A model generated the notes under the pieces. The model was not told the DNA's origin, did not search any database, and was given only the letters and a program-made list of their open reading frames with translations. The translations under genes and the position numbers were made by a program. 64,000 nt of DNA from Paenibacillus sp. FSL R5-0912 (GTDB lineage Bacteria > Bacillota > Bacilli > Paenibacillales > Paenibacillaceae), in NCBI RefSeq assembly GCF_000758605.1, contig NZ_CP009282.1:7006001-7070000 (forward strand), given 5' to 3'. Positions within the stretch are counted from its first letter, which is position 1. Each line of letters starts with the position of its first letter. Of this stretch, positions 52,863 to 62,276 are shown in pieces.

Positions 52863-53660
52863 TTATATATATAATATAAATTTATCTTGTCGTTTCTTAA
52901 ACATATAAAATCCAATCAGCATTGTTACAAGCGCATAGTTAAAACATTGAAAATTAAGTTCAAAAGAAGGAATCCGACCATATATCAACCCTTCTCTAAA
53001 ATGAGTAACAAAATAGAACATAGGGTTACTATAGAGTAAAAAGAGGTACCTATCAGGCATTGTTGCCATAGGATAGATAATGGGAGTTGCATACATCCAA
53101 GCTGTTAATAAGACACCATAAATATGCTCAATATCCCTAAAAAATATAACTAGACTACATAAGATCAATCCAATACCAATACTGAAAATAAAAACATATG
53201 CTATTGATACAAAGGAAAACAGAATAGTCCATTTTAATTGAACCCCTGTAAACACACAAACAATTAATACGGCGCAAAATGAAAACAACATGTTAACAAG
53301 TGAATAGGCTATCTTAGATAATGGAAAAATATATTTAGGCACATATACCTTTTTAATTATTTGACCCGAAGAAAAAATGGATGTCATTGCTAATGATGTA
53401 GAGTCGGAAAAAAAGGTGAAAAGCACTTGTCCGGTAATAACATAAGCAGCAAAATATTCTACATTAAACTTGAATAATTCACTAAAGACCAAAGTGATTA
53501 TTAACATTGTAAATAAAGGATTTAAAACGCTCCATAATATCCCTAACACAGATCTTTTGTACTTAATTTTAATATCTTTGAAAACTAGCAACTTTAGCAA
53601 TTCTTGATACCTTAAGAAATTTGATAGATATTTTTTAACTTCGCTCACTTCAATAATCAC
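52863..53660 (-). CDS. wzm: Polysaccharide ABC exporter permease (Wzm/TagG type)
   Basis: The membrane subunit that moves the finished lipid-linked polysaccharide across the membrane. The 265-residue product has six hydrophobic helices, and the family's KIKYKRSVLGILWSVLNPLF at the N-terminus, with IFFRDIEHIYGVLLTAWMYA in the middle. The frame opens with GTG at 53660; a GTG at 53648 fits the AGGTGA site better. It is the rightmost gene of the AT-rich block and is divergent from the O-antigen ligase gene. Confidence 0.9.
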   Translation of the reverse strand: MIIEVSEVKKYLSNFLRYQELLKLLVFKDIKIKYKRSVLGILWSVLNPLFTMLIITLVFSELFKFNVEYFAAYVITGQVLFTFFSDSTSLAMTSIFSSGQIIKKVYVPKYIFPLSKIAYSLVNMLFSFCAVLIVCVFTGVQLKWTILFSFVSIAYVFIFSIGIGLILCSLVIFFRDIEHIYGVLLTAWMYATPIIYPMATMPDRYLFLLYSNPMFYFVTHFREGLIYGRIPSFELNFQCFNYALVTMLIGFYMFKKRQDKFILYI

Positions 53661-53917
53661 CTATTCATTTTTATTTGTTTTAAGCAAAAACACTCCATTA
53701 AATAATCCTAAAAATACCAGTAATATGAATAAGGGTAAGGTCTATCTCCTAATGAACAACAAGATTAATAATCGTACAAAGGTAAATTATTATACATTTT
53801 ATTGCACTTCGGTTCCATCCAATAGAGCATTAGTTTCATTATTTCCATTTAAAGTAGCGACTACATTTAACATTATGCTAAAATATCCTCGTACCTACAG
53901 AAAAAGGAGATCATAAC

Positions 53918-56659
53918 GTGTCGAAACCAGTATACGGTAAAAATGCTGTACAGTCGAGAAATGTTGAAAAGATATCCAGTTACATATGGGCTTTGGTTAT
54001 TGGTTTCATTGTGTTTTTGGTTTGGACCCCGTTTCAAGTGGGATTATTTAATGGGCAGCAGATCGACTTCGAGAAGCCGATTTATGTGTCTTCGCTGCTG
54101 AGCAGCCTCTTGCTGCTGGTATGGATAGGCTTGTACTTCACAAAGTTCAAGCTGGAGGGTCAGCGGGACTTGCTGGCTGTGGCCTCGCTGCTGCTTCCCG
54201 CTACGTATGCGTTGTCGCTTATTGGCGCTGTTTCGCATTATATGGCGATGAACCTGCTGTTTATACAGAGCATGTATGTCGCAATATTCATTATAGCGTT
54301 ATATCTGCTCCAGCAAAAGCAACTAAATGTTGTCATTCAGAATGCCATTTTGGCAATCGCTTATTTCATTGTCGGATTTGGGCTGTTAAACTGGCTCGGC
54401 AGCTCGAAATTCGCTGGCAGTATGGTAGGCTGGTTCTCTAACACTGTACGCAGTGGTAAATATTTGGACGCCGTGATGACAGACTCTAACGGCCTGCGTC
54501 TGACTTCAATTTTCCAGTATGCCAATACTTACGCAGCTTTCCTGATGGCTTTCTTATTTGTCGCAGTGTTTGCGCTCGTCCGCTCTAAAAAATGGTATGG
54601 CACATTGACTCACAGCTTCATGCTTGTACCGATTATTGTGTCTCTGCTGCTGACCTTATCCCGTGGCGGACTCGTAATGCTGCCTGTAGTGTTTATTCTT
54701 CTTCTGTTGTTCCTGAAGCCTGCTCAGCAGATTCTGTGGATTATTCATCTTGCGGTTTCTGGTATCGCTGCCCTGCTGGTTACAAGCCCTCTAACTACCC
54801 TTGGTACAGAGCTGAATACTGCCTTCACTTCTTCAGCCGCGTTAAAAGCGTGGGCGTACCTGCTCGTGGCCTCAGCGGTTGTTGCAGCTCTTGGCTGGGC
54901 GATTCAGCGTTTCGCCGCTCCGTGGCTGCAAAAGAAGCTGGGAAGCTGGGAAACACGCAAATTGACAGGGCTGTGGATTCCACTCGGCTCGATCTTACTT
55001 GTAGCAATCGCTGCTTTCCTGCTTATTGGTACAAGCTTACGCAGCGTTTTCCCTGACAATATCGAAACACGGCTGGAGAACATCAACTTCAAACAGCATA
55101 GTGTACTGGAGCGCATCACCTTTTATAAAGATGCTATGAAGGTTGTGAAGGATTATCCGATCATTGGATCCGGCGGCGGAGGCTGGTCTTCCTTATATGA
55201 ACATTATCAAAACAACCCTTATGTAAGCCGTCAGGTTCACAATTTCTTCCTGCAGTATTTAATTGAAGTGGGGATCGTCGGATTTATCGTGTTTATGGGC
55301 TTTATCGGGTATATTTTCTATAAATACATCCGCGCTTACCTGAAACGGGACAAGGACGAGTTCAACAATGGATTCTTCTTCTACATTATCGCTCTATCCA
55401 TTCTTGTTCACAGTCTGCTGGACTTTAATATGAGTTATGCGTTCATGGGGATTCTGGTATTCATTGGTTTGGCAGGTATGGGAGCAGTTATGGACAACAA
55501 GCCGCTGCGCCAGAGCTGGAACAAGGCTGGACTGCGCTTCGGGTACTTTGCTGTGCTGGCCATCGGCTCTGTGTTCCTGCTCTTCCTGTCCATCAGCTAT
55601 ATCGGATCCAGTAATGCCGCACTTAAGGGCAAGAACCTGGTTAACGTCAGCCAATCCTATGAAGAGATTAAGACTCCGCTGGTCGAAGCACTGCAGAGTC
55701 GTCCTTTCCATCCGGAAGCGGCAATCTACCTTGCTTCCCTTGACCTGACGGTCTTTAAACAAACACAAGATGAGCAGTATCTGGCTGAAGCTTATAATGT
55801 TCTGAGCCGTGCACTCAAGGATGAGCCTTACAATAAAGATCTACTGAAACAATTGATTAGTTACTACGATCTCAAAGGACAAAGTGATCTGGGCTTCAAT
55901 GTCTACCGCGACAATGCAGATAAATTCAATTGGGATATCGATTGGTATGAGGCATTGATTAGCCGTGCACAGGCTTTTGCAGCTGCAGCCAATGTGCAAA
56001 AAGACGAAGCTAAGAAACAGGAGTACCTGACTGCCGGTCTTGAAGCATACCAGCATGTGGTTGACGGGGTAGAGCACCTGAAGACTTTGCCGCCTGAACA
56101 GCTGCAGGGCCGTCCGTTCTCAATCACGCCAACAATTGCATTGAATGCAGGCAAGCTGCAAATGCTGTCAGGACAAGCTGAGCAAGCAGCCGCTACCTTG
56201 AAGCTTGGTTTTGCAGACAATTATGCAGATATCGTCAGTAGCACAACACTATGGGACACTAACTGGTATAGCTCTCTTATCGCCCGTGCCTTTGAACTGG
56301 CGCAACAATCCTTCGCTCAGCAGGATGAGGCTAACAAAATCATTCATCTCAACATTGGACTCGATGCCTACAATCAAGTGGCATCTGATCTGCAAGGCCA
56401 GCCTCTTCCTTCGTCAATCAACTTGAACGCAGGAAAACTTCAGTATATGGCAGGTCAGATACAGACAGCCGCAGCGACTTTAAAGCTTGCCTTGAGCGAT
56501 GATTACAGTGATGCAGCCAACCGCGAAGCAGCCCGCTGGTATTTAGCTGCACTGAAGAAATCTGAGTCCGCGCAGGACCAGACGGTCTATGATAAGCTCA
56601 TTGCCGCTGATCCTGCAGAGGCTGCAGAGATTGACATCATTGTGAATACACAGTACTAA
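53918..56659 (+). CDS. O-antigen ligase/polymerase family protein with C-terminal TPR-like repeats
   Basis: Probably joins or transfers glycan chains on the outer face of the membrane (Wzy/WaaL-like). The 913-residue product has about 12-14 helices in the first 580 residues, with the external-loop motif HNFFLQYLIEVGIVGFIVFM and TLSRGGLVMLP. The remaining 330 residues are outside and TPR-like, with two similar blocks (about 665-765 and 775-870) that share AFxxA, LNAGKLQ, AAATLKL and a DNY/DDY end. Start is GTG at 53918 with AAGGAG ahead. Its base composition is that of the chromosome, not of the AT-rich block beside it. Confidence 0.87.
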   Translation: MSKPVYGKNAVQSRNVEKISSYIWALVIGFIVFLVWTPFQVGLFNGQQIDFEKPIYVSSLLSSLLLLVWIGLYFTKFKLEGQRDLLAVASLLLPATYALSLIGAVSHYMAMNLLFIQSMYVAIFIIALYLLQQKQLNVVIQNAILAIAYFIVGFGLLNWLGSSKFAGSMVGWFSNTVRSGKYLDAVMTDSNGLRLTSIFQYANTYAAFLMAFLFVAVFALVRSKKWYGTLTHSFMLVPIIVSLLLTLSRGGLVMLPVVFILLLLFLKPAQQILWIIHLAVSGIAALLVTSPLTTLGTELNTAFTSSAALKAWAYLLVASAVVAALGWAIQRFAAPWLQKKLGSWETRKLTGLWIPLGSILLVAIAAFLLIGTSLRSVFPDNIETRLENINFKQHSVLERITFYKDAMKVVKDYPIIGSGGGGWSSLYEHYQNNPYVSRQVHNFFLQYLIEVGIVGFIVFMGFIGYIFYKYIRAYLKRDKDEFNNGFFFYIIALSILVHSLLDFNMSYAFMGILVFIGLAGMGAVMDNKPLRQSWNKAGLRFGYFAVLAIGSVFLLFLSISYIGSSNAALKGKNLVNVSQSYEEIKTPLVEALQSRPFHPEAAIYLASLDLTVFKQTQDEQYLAEAYNVLSRALKDEPYNKDLLKQLISYYDLKGQSDLGFNVYRDNADKFNWDIDWYEALISRAQAFAAAANVQKDEAKKQEYLTAGLEAYQHVVDGVEHLKTLPPEQLQGRPFSITPTIALNAGKLQMLSGQAEQAAATLKLGFADNYADIVSSTTLWDTNWYSSLIARAFELAQQSFAQQDEANKIIHLNIGLDAYNQVASDLQGQPLPSSINLNAGKLQYMAGQIQTAAATLKLALSDDYSDAANREAARWYLAALKKSESAQDQTVYDKLIAADPAEAAEIDIIVNTQY

Positions 56660-56693
56660 TCATTCAAAGGAAACATCATAAGCACACATAGAG

Positions 56694-56733
56694 AAAAGCG
56701 GTCCACTGTCTGGGTACAGTGGGCCGCTTTTTT
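56694..56733 (+). terminator. Terminator of the ligase gene
   Basis: AAAAGCGGTCCACTGT pairs with ACAGTGGGCCGCTTTT and is followed by a T run 35 bases after the stop codon. Confidence 0.92.
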
Positions 56734-56788
56734 AAGATTAAATGATTATATTTCGCGCAAGAATTGTAGTTAATAATGATTCAACCTG

Positions 56789-57676
56789 CTACCTGCTGTA
56801 CAGCTTCTCTTCATTCTCGATTACTTCTTTGAGATACTGCAACAGCCCTTCTTTGAGCTCCTCATGCTGAAGCGCATAATGGATACTTGTCTGGATGAAT
56901 CCCATCTTCTCGCCGACATCATGACGTTTGCCTTCGAAATCATACGCAATAATCCGCTCCACTTCACTTAAGCGGGAGATAGCATCCGTAAGCTGAATCT
57001 CTCCGCCTACACCCACCTGCTGTTCGCCAAGCATGTCGAAGATACGCGGAGTCAGGATATACCGTCCCAGGATCGCCAGGTTGGAAGGAGCATCTTCTCT
57101 CTTCGGCTTTTCGACTAGGCGGTTGGCCTTGTAGACACGTTCTGCTAATTCAATTCCATCCACCAGTCCATACCGGGAAACTTCTTCCCACGGCACCTGT
57201 TGAACTCCCACAATAGAGGATTTGTACTGATCGTATACATCAATCATCTGCTTCAGACATGGCTTATCCGACTCTACAATGTCATCCCCAAGCAGAACAG
57301 CAAAAGGTTCATTGCCGATGAATTTACGTGCGCACCAGATGGCATGTCCGAGGCCGCGCGGTTCTTTTTGACGGATGTAGTGGATATCGGCCATTTCCGA
57401 GGATTTACGTACCGATTCCAGCAGCTCCCACTTCTGCTTCTCAGCCAGGTTAAACTCCAGTTCGAATGAGTTGTCGAAGTGGTCTTCAATTGCACGCTTG
57501 CCTTTCCCCGTCACAATAATGATATCTTCAATCCCGGAAGCTACTGCTTCTTCAACAATATATTGGATTGTCGGTTTATCTACAATCGGCAGCATTTCTT
57601 TGGGCATCGCTTTGGTTGCGGGCAGAAATCGGGTACCCAGACCAGCCGCGGGAATAATGGCTTTACGGATCTTCAT
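56789..57676 (-). CDS. galU: UTP-glucose-1-phosphate uridylyltransferase
   Basis: Makes UDP-glucose for glycan and lipid synthesis. The 295-residue product has the nucleotide-binding [50 protein letters not shown] and [13 protein letters not shown], all as in Bacillus GtaB. The start follows AAGGAGC. It lies alone on the minus strand between the ligase and the U32 gene and serves the glycan locus. Confidence 0.96.
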   Translation of the reverse strand: MKIRKAIIPAAGLGTRFLPATKAMPKEMLPIVDKPTIQYIVEEAVASGIEDIIIVTGKGKRAIEDHFDNSFELEFNLAEKQKWELLESVRKSSEMADIHYIRQKEPRGLGHAIWCARKFIGNEPFAVLLGDDIVESDKPCLKQMIDVYDQYKSSIVGVQQVPWEEVSRYGLVDGIELAERVYKANRLVEKPKREDAPSNLAILGRYILTPRIFDMLGEQQVGVGGEIQLTDAISRLSEVERIIAYDFEGKRHDVGEKMGFIQTSIHYALQHEELKEGLLQYLKEVIENEEKLYSR

Positions 57677-57804
57677 GACATAGCTCCTTCTGGCTTCTTG
57701 TTTTCACCACTAATTTCTTATAGAAAAATGGCATATTTGATTCAATTATAGCAGTTATAGCAGATTTTTGGCAGGGTGATTGTGTTGCATCTTGGAACAG
57801 ATGT

Positions 57805-57864
57805 AAAAAAAGCAAAGGCCAGATGTCCTGAGAGTGTATTTCTCCTCAAAGGCAGTCTGGCCTA
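57805..57864 (-). terminator. Terminator after the U32 gene
   Basis: Arms AGGCCAGACTGCC and GGACATCTGGCCT pair around a loop with a partly paired CTCAGG/CTGAG; the minus strand then has TTTGCTTTTTTT. It is also upstream of galU, so it prevents readthrough into galU. Confidence 0.82.
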
Positions 57865-57922
57865 GCATGTATTTATTAGATCCTGCATCAGTACATATAC
57901 GTCTGAAGATTACACAAATTGC

Positions 57923-60442
57923 TTACTTCGCATTAACCAACTGCCCGCGTGTAACCCCAAGCTGGTTGGTGGCCTTCAGGCTCTTCCAAACCTGCGTTCC
58001 GGAGATTTCTCCGCGAAGTGCGCGGCTGTACAGGCTGATAACCTCAGCTACCTGCTCTGGTGTTTCCTCTAGGAACTCTACACGGAAAGAAGATACGCCA
58101 AGCTCACGGAAGTGATTCAGGTATTCTGCACCTGACTGTTCAACAGCGTTATAGACAGTGTTACGGCAGCCTTCATCCACACGGACGGGATGAGACATGC
58201 CAATGCGGTCCTGCAGCGATGCACGCTGCTCCTCGCAAGGACGTCCGCAGTTGGTATAGTCTGTACCTTCACTCATGAAGGTACAGTACACGCAGTGCTC
58301 GGTGTGGAACATCGGCAGATGCTGGTGAATAACAACCTCCATCCGCGAGGTGTCGCTGTGTCCGAGCAGATCAACCATCTGCTGGATGTTCAGATCATAC
58401 GACGGTGTTACCACGTCACAGCCGGCATTCAGGAACAGATCGACCGCTCTGTGGTTGGCGATGTTCAGCGAGAAATCGCCGATCAGCCGGGGATGCACAG
58501 CATCCGGATGCTCCATCCGATGGCGCAGGTAATAATACAGCGCGCCGGTATTGCGCACCAGCACAGCATCCGGCTGCAGCCGCAGGATGTTGGCATGGTA
58601 GCCGTTCTCGTTCGGCATATGGATGCGCGGTGTGGCCAGCGTGATGCTGGCCCCTGCAGCCCGCACAGCGTCTACTGCCGCCGGGAACTGCTTGATGAAC
58701 TCGAAATCGGCGTAAATGCTTGTTACGCCGGCTTCAAGTGCAGCCTGCACCTGCGGCAGGCTGCGGCACAGCGCGGTGAGCTCCGCTTCACCGCGCGCCT
58801 CTGCGGCGCCCCTGCGGGAGGCGCCGCCGTAGACCTCTACCTCCCGTTTCACATACACGGGAGGCTTTGGGCGCTCGCCTGCAAGCAGCTCCACCGCCTG
58901 GCGGCGGATGCTGTTCAGCTCGCGCATAGGCACGATCACGTCGCCTTGCAGATGCGACTCCAGCGCTTCAAGCTGGAACACGGTTCCGCCCAGGCGGCCG
59001 AATTGTTCTTCCAGCAGCGCGGTGTCCATCGGACGCTTCTGCGCTGTCTCCAGCGCGAGCTCCGAGTCCACACGGACGGTTACCTTCTTCTGAATGTCCG
59101 TCCACCAAGTCGTCAGCTTCTCACCGGCGCAGCCTTGCACTCTCACATGAACCGGGAATACCCGGTACGGCTTCTCGGTCTCGAACGACTGGCGCAGCGC
59201 CTTGTCGAGTGCCGGATCATTCGTCTTCCAGATGCGGTCGCCAACATGGAGACGACGCAGATCCACGTCATTGCGGCCGGGCACGATGTCGATAACCCAG
59301 CCTTCGCCGGCTTCGCCTTCCAGCTTGACGCCTTTGCGGCGCAGATCGTAGACGCGGCCGCCTTCTTCCTTCTTCGTCGGGTCTCCAGCATCGAACACAA
59401 TCCCGTCACCGCGCTTAAGCGGAGCATGAATGCGGCAGACCACACCATCGCGCAGAATCTGTTCGACGGTTCCCATGAATACACCCCTGCTTTTCGGGAA
59501 GGTGCCATCTACTAATTTCTTATTGTTAGTTCCGTCCAGGAAACCATGAGTGAAGCCGCGCGAGAAGCTCTGCTGCAGCTCACGCATGTCCTCCTTCGAG
59601 GTCGGTGTCCAGTTACCGTCAAAATACTTATCAATCGCTTTGCGGTATTTACTAACCACATTCGCAACGTATTCGGGAGTCTTGAGCCGGCCTTCAATTT
59701 TGAAAGAGGTCACTCCTGCTTCAATCAGTTCAGGCATCAGATCAATAGCGGCAAGATCTTTCGGGGACAGCAGGTAGGTTACATCCCCCATCGGCTTCAC
59801 TTCTCCGTCTACCACCAGGTCATACGGCAGGCGGCAGGCCTGGGCACATTCTCCGCGGTTCGCAGAGCGTCCGCCCCACATTTCGGAAGTCAGACATTGT
59901 CCGGAATAGGATACACATAGTGCACCATGCACGAAGACTTCCATCGGCAGGCGGGCTTGTTCGCCAATCGTGCGGATCTGCTTCAGATTATTTTCACGGC
60001 CTAGTACCACACGCTCCAGCCCCCAAGGCTTCGTGAATTCCACCGCTTCCGGTGAAGTAATTGTCATTTGTGTAGAGCCATGAATCGGGAAATCCGGAGA
60101 GATCTCACGAATCATCTGGACCAGACCCAAGTCCTGTACAATGACCGCATCCACACCGGCATCCACGCAGGCATCGATCAGTTCTTTGGCATCCGGCAGC
60201 TCATTCTCAAACACAAGTATATTAAAGGTCAGAAACCCCTTCACTCCATAGCTGTGCAGAAAGGCCATAATCTCCGGCAGCTCATCCATGCGGAAGTTGT
60301 TGGCTCTGGCCCGTGCATTGAATTTCTCTACGCCAAAAAAGACAGCATCCGCCCCGTTCGCCACTGCTGCACGCATGCAGTCCCAGTCTCCCGCCGGAGC
60401 CAGTAGTTCTACGTCTTCTCTGCGTAATCCTTGCTCTTTCAT
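57923..60442 (-). CDS. Peptidase U32 family protein, RlhA-like
   Basis: U32 proteins are now linked to hydroxylation of uridines or cytidines in tRNA and rRNA, not to proteolysis. The 839-residue product begins ELLAPAGDWDCMRAAVANGADAVFFG and has the cysteine cluster GALCVSYSGQC, then CAQAC, spaced as in U32 proteins that bind an iron-sulfur cluster, and a large C-terminal collagenase-like half (DUF3656 region) with FHTEHCVYCTF and TDYTNCGRPC. It is longer than the YrrO-type of Bacillus, closer to YdcP/RlhA. The exact substrate is unknown. It diverges from rfbA. Confidence 0.88.
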   Translation of the reverse strand: MKEQGLRREDVELLAPAGDWDCMRAAVANGADAVFFGVEKFNARARANNFRMDELPEIMAFLHSYGVKGFLTFNILVFENELPDAKELIDACVDAGVDAVIVQDLGLVQMIREISPDFPIHGSTQMTITSPEAVEFTKPWGLERVVLGRENNLKQIRTIGEQARLPMEVFVHGALCVSYSGQCLTSEMWGGRSANRGECAQACRLPYDLVVDGEVKPMGDVTYLLSPKDLAAIDLMPELIEAGVTSFKIEGRLKTPEYVANVVSKYRKAIDKYFDGNWTPTSKEDMRELQQSFSRGFTHGFLDGTNNKKLVDGTFPKSRGVFMGTVEQILRDGVVCRIHAPLKRGDGIVFDAGDPTKKEEGGRVYDLRRKGVKLEGEAGEGWVIDIVPGRNDVDLRRLHVGDRIWKTNDPALDKALRQSFETEKPYRVFPVHVRVQGCAGEKLTTWWTDIQKKVTVRVDSELALETAQKRPMDTALLEEQFGRLGGTVFQLEALESHLQGDVIVPMRELNSIRRQAVELLAGERPKPPVYVKREVEVYGGASRRGAAEARGEAELTALCRSLPQVQAALEAGVTSIYADFEFIKQFPAAVDAVRAAGASITLATPRIHMPNENGYHANILRLQPDAVLVRNTGALYYYLRHRMEHPDAVHPRLIGDFSLNIANHRAVDLFLNAGCDVVTPSYDLNIQQMVDLLGHSDTSRMEVVIHQHLPMFHTEHCVYCTFMSEGTDYTNCGRPCEEQRASLQDRIGMSHPVRVDEGCRNTVYNAVEQSGAEYLNHFRELGVSSFRVEFLEETPEQVAEVISLYSRALRGEISGTQVWKSLKATNQLGVTRGQLVNAK

Positions 60443-60585
60443 TTATATCCTCCTAAACCGCCGTTCTGGCGGATGTATGTCATCCCTCTAACTAATCAAT
60501 TGTATCAAATATCACAGCTATCTGCCAGCACAATAGAAACACTTGGATGAATTTTCAACTTTAAAATATCTTTATACAAGCCTGC

Positions 60586-60614
60586 ATTCTTGCTTTAATA
60601 GACAAAGCAAGAAT
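60586..60614. promoter_or_regulatory. Perfect 11 bp inverted repeat over the rfbA promoter
   Basis: ATTCTTGCTTT (60586-60596) and AAAGCAAGAAT (60604-60614) are perfect inverted copies with a 7 base spacer. It overlaps the -35 element of a candidate promoter (60599-60628). No T run follows, so it is not a terminator. An operator for a dimeric regulator of rfbA, and perhaps of the divergent U32 gene, is possible. Confidence 0.6.
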
Positions 60615-60628
60615 AACCAGCGTAAAAT
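60599..60628 (+). promoter_or_regulatory. Candidate sigma-A promoter of rfbA
   Basis: TAGACA (60599-60604) and TAAAAT (60623-60628) are 18 bases apart and lie 80 bases upstream of the rfbA start. The inverted repeat 60586-60614 covers the -35. Confidence 0.5.
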
Positions 60629-60709
60629 ATGAATGGAAAAGAATAAATACGCAAAAGATCTCACTGTTCCCAAAATTTATATGTAGCAAAAGGAGAGTTG
60701 AAAATAGTT

Positions 60710-61588
60710 ATGAAAGGCATAATTCTTGCGGGAGGAAGCGGGACCCGCCTTTATCCTCTCACAATGGTGACCAGCAAACAGTTATTGCCGGTCTATGACA
60801 AACCAATGATTTATTATCCTCTGTCTACGCTGATGCTGGCAGGTATCAAAGAGATTCTTATCATTTCTACCGCTGAGGATACACCACGGTTCGAGCATTT
60901 ACTCGGCGATGGCTCCCAGTTCGGAATTTCGCTGCAGTACATTGTCCAGCCGAGCCCGGACGGATTGGCACAGGCTTTCATTCTGGGCGAATCGTTCATC
61001 GGGGAAGATTCTGTAGCTATGATTCTCGGAGATAATATATACTACGGGAATGGCATGACCAAAATGTTGAAACAAGCAGCCGGCAAAACAAGTGGAGCGA
61101 CCGTATTTGGCTACCATGTACCCGATCCCGAACGCTTTGGTGTAGTGGAATTCGACGTAGACGGCAAGGCTCTCAGCATTGAAGAGAAACCGGAGCATCC
61201 GAAATCTAATTATGCGGTTACCGGCCTGTATTTTTATGATAACCGGGTGATTTCTATTGCTAAGGAAGTCAAGCCATCGCACCGTGGTGAGCTCGAAATC
61301 ACCTCGATTAACGAGGCCTATCTGAAGCTTGGAGAACTGGATGTCGCTCTGCTTGGGCGAGGTTTCACTTGGCTGGATACCGGAACACACCAGAGTCTGG
61401 TCGACGCCACCAATTTCGTAAGAACGATTGAAGACCATCAAGGTATTAAAATCTCCGCACCAGAAGAGATTGCTTATATCAACGGCTGGATTACAAAGGA
61501 ACATCTGCTGGACTGCGGACATAAGCTGAGCAAGACCGGCTATGGACAATATCTGATCAAAGTTGCTACTGGTAAAATCCAATTTTAA
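60710..61588 (+). CDS. rfbA: Glucose-1-phosphate thymidylyltransferase
   Basis: First step of dTDP-L-rhamnose synthesis. The 292-residue product has [52 protein letters not shown] and ILGDNIYYG, with [12 protein letters not shown] in the second half. The ATG at 60710 gives the usual N-terminus and follows AAAGGAGAG at 12 bases; TTG 60698 is less likely. It is followed by rfbC 21 bases later. rfbB and rfbD are on the other strand 18 kb away. Confidence 0.96.
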   Translation: MKGIILAGGSGTRLYPLTMVTSKQLLPVYDKPMIYYPLSTLMLAGIKEILIISTAEDTPRFEHLLGDGSQFGISLQYIVQPSPDGLAQAFILGESFIGEDSVAMILGDNIYYGNGMTKMLKQAAGKTSGATVFGYHVPDPERFGVVEFDVDGKALSIEEKPEHPKSNYAVTGLYFYDNRVISIAKEVKPSHRGELEITSINEAYLKLGELDVALLGRGFTWLDTGTHQSLVDATNFVRTIEDHQGIKISAPEEIAYINGWITKEHLLDCGHKLSKTGYGQYLIKVATGKIQF

Positions 61589-61609
61589 ACAATAGAAAGA
61601 GTGAATAAG

Positions 61610-62164
61610 ATGAAGTTTACCAAAACCAATCTGGAAGATGTTCTCGTTGTCGAACCGGCAGTCTTTGGAGACCACCGCGGCTGGTTCATGGAAACCTACA
61701 GCGAGGCTAAATTTCAGGAACAAAACATCAATTATCAGTTCGTTCAGGACAATCAATCTTATTCAGCTGTAAAGGGAACCCTGCGGGGACTTCATTTTCA
61801 ATTAAATCCAAAGGCGCAGACCAAGCTTGTCCGCTGCACACGCGGATCCATTTTTGATGTGGCTGTGGATATCCGTCAAGGCAGTCCTTCTTACGGCAAG
61901 TGGTTCGGAATTGAACTTACAGCCGAGAACAAGAAGCAACTTCTGATCCCTAAAGGCTTTGCCCACGGTTTCATGACGCTAACTGAGGATGTAGAAGTCC
62001 AATACAAATGCGACGAGTTGTATGCACCTGAATGCGACGGCGGAATTCTGTGGAATGACCCTGATATCGCCATTGAGTGGCCGATTGATGTTATACCAGT
62101 GCTGTCTGTTAAAGATGAGAACGCACCGCAGTTAAAAGACGTTAAACTTAATTTTGTATATTAA
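61610..62164 (+). CDS. rfbC: dTDP-4-dehydrorhamnose 3,5-epimerase
   Basis: Third step of dTDP-L-rhamnose synthesis. The 184-residue product has the full family length with the catalytic His in LRGLHFQ, the VVEPAVFGDHRGWFMETY N-terminus, the RGSIFDVAVDIR region, PKGFAHGF, and the Tyr in DELYAPECDGGILWNDP. ATG 61610 has AAAGAG ahead. A different, truncated rfbC lies next to rfbB, so this gene must supply the activity. Confidence 0.96.
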   Translation: MKFTKTNLEDVLVVEPAVFGDHRGWFMETYSEAKFQEQNINYQFVQDNQSYSAVKGTLRGLHFQLNPKAQTKLVRCTRGSIFDVAVDIRQGSPSYGKWFGIELTAENKKQLLIPKGFAHGFMTLTEDVEVQYKCDELYAPECDGGILWNDPDIAIEWPIDVIPVLSVKDENAPQLKDVKLNFVY

Positions 62165-62193
62165 ATACTGAATCCATTCTAAAATTCAACAAA

Positions 62194-62233
62194 AATAACG
62201 CCCCGGCTCATCGTTAGCCTAGGGCGTTATTTT
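62194..62233 (+). terminator. Terminator of rfbAC
   Basis: AATAACGCCC pairs with GGGCGTTATT, flanked by T-rich sequence, 30 bases after the rfbC stop. It also works against the convergent gene. Confidence 0.88.
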
Positions 62234-62276
62234 CTGTTCTTTAGTTTCTTGTCAAAGGACTACCATAAATTTACGT

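Noticed and set aside
58190-59515. Plus-strand open frame of 441 codons across the U32 gene
   Set aside because: The longest antisense frame, but composition is His/Arg/Gln-rich, as expected for the complement of a GC-rich gene, and no family is recognised. The U32 frame has clear motifs.
61610-62164. Recent duplication of rfbC between the two arms
   Set aside because: The fragment at 42690-43043 and the complete copy differ at about half of the positions by eye, so they are separate lineages, not a recent copy.
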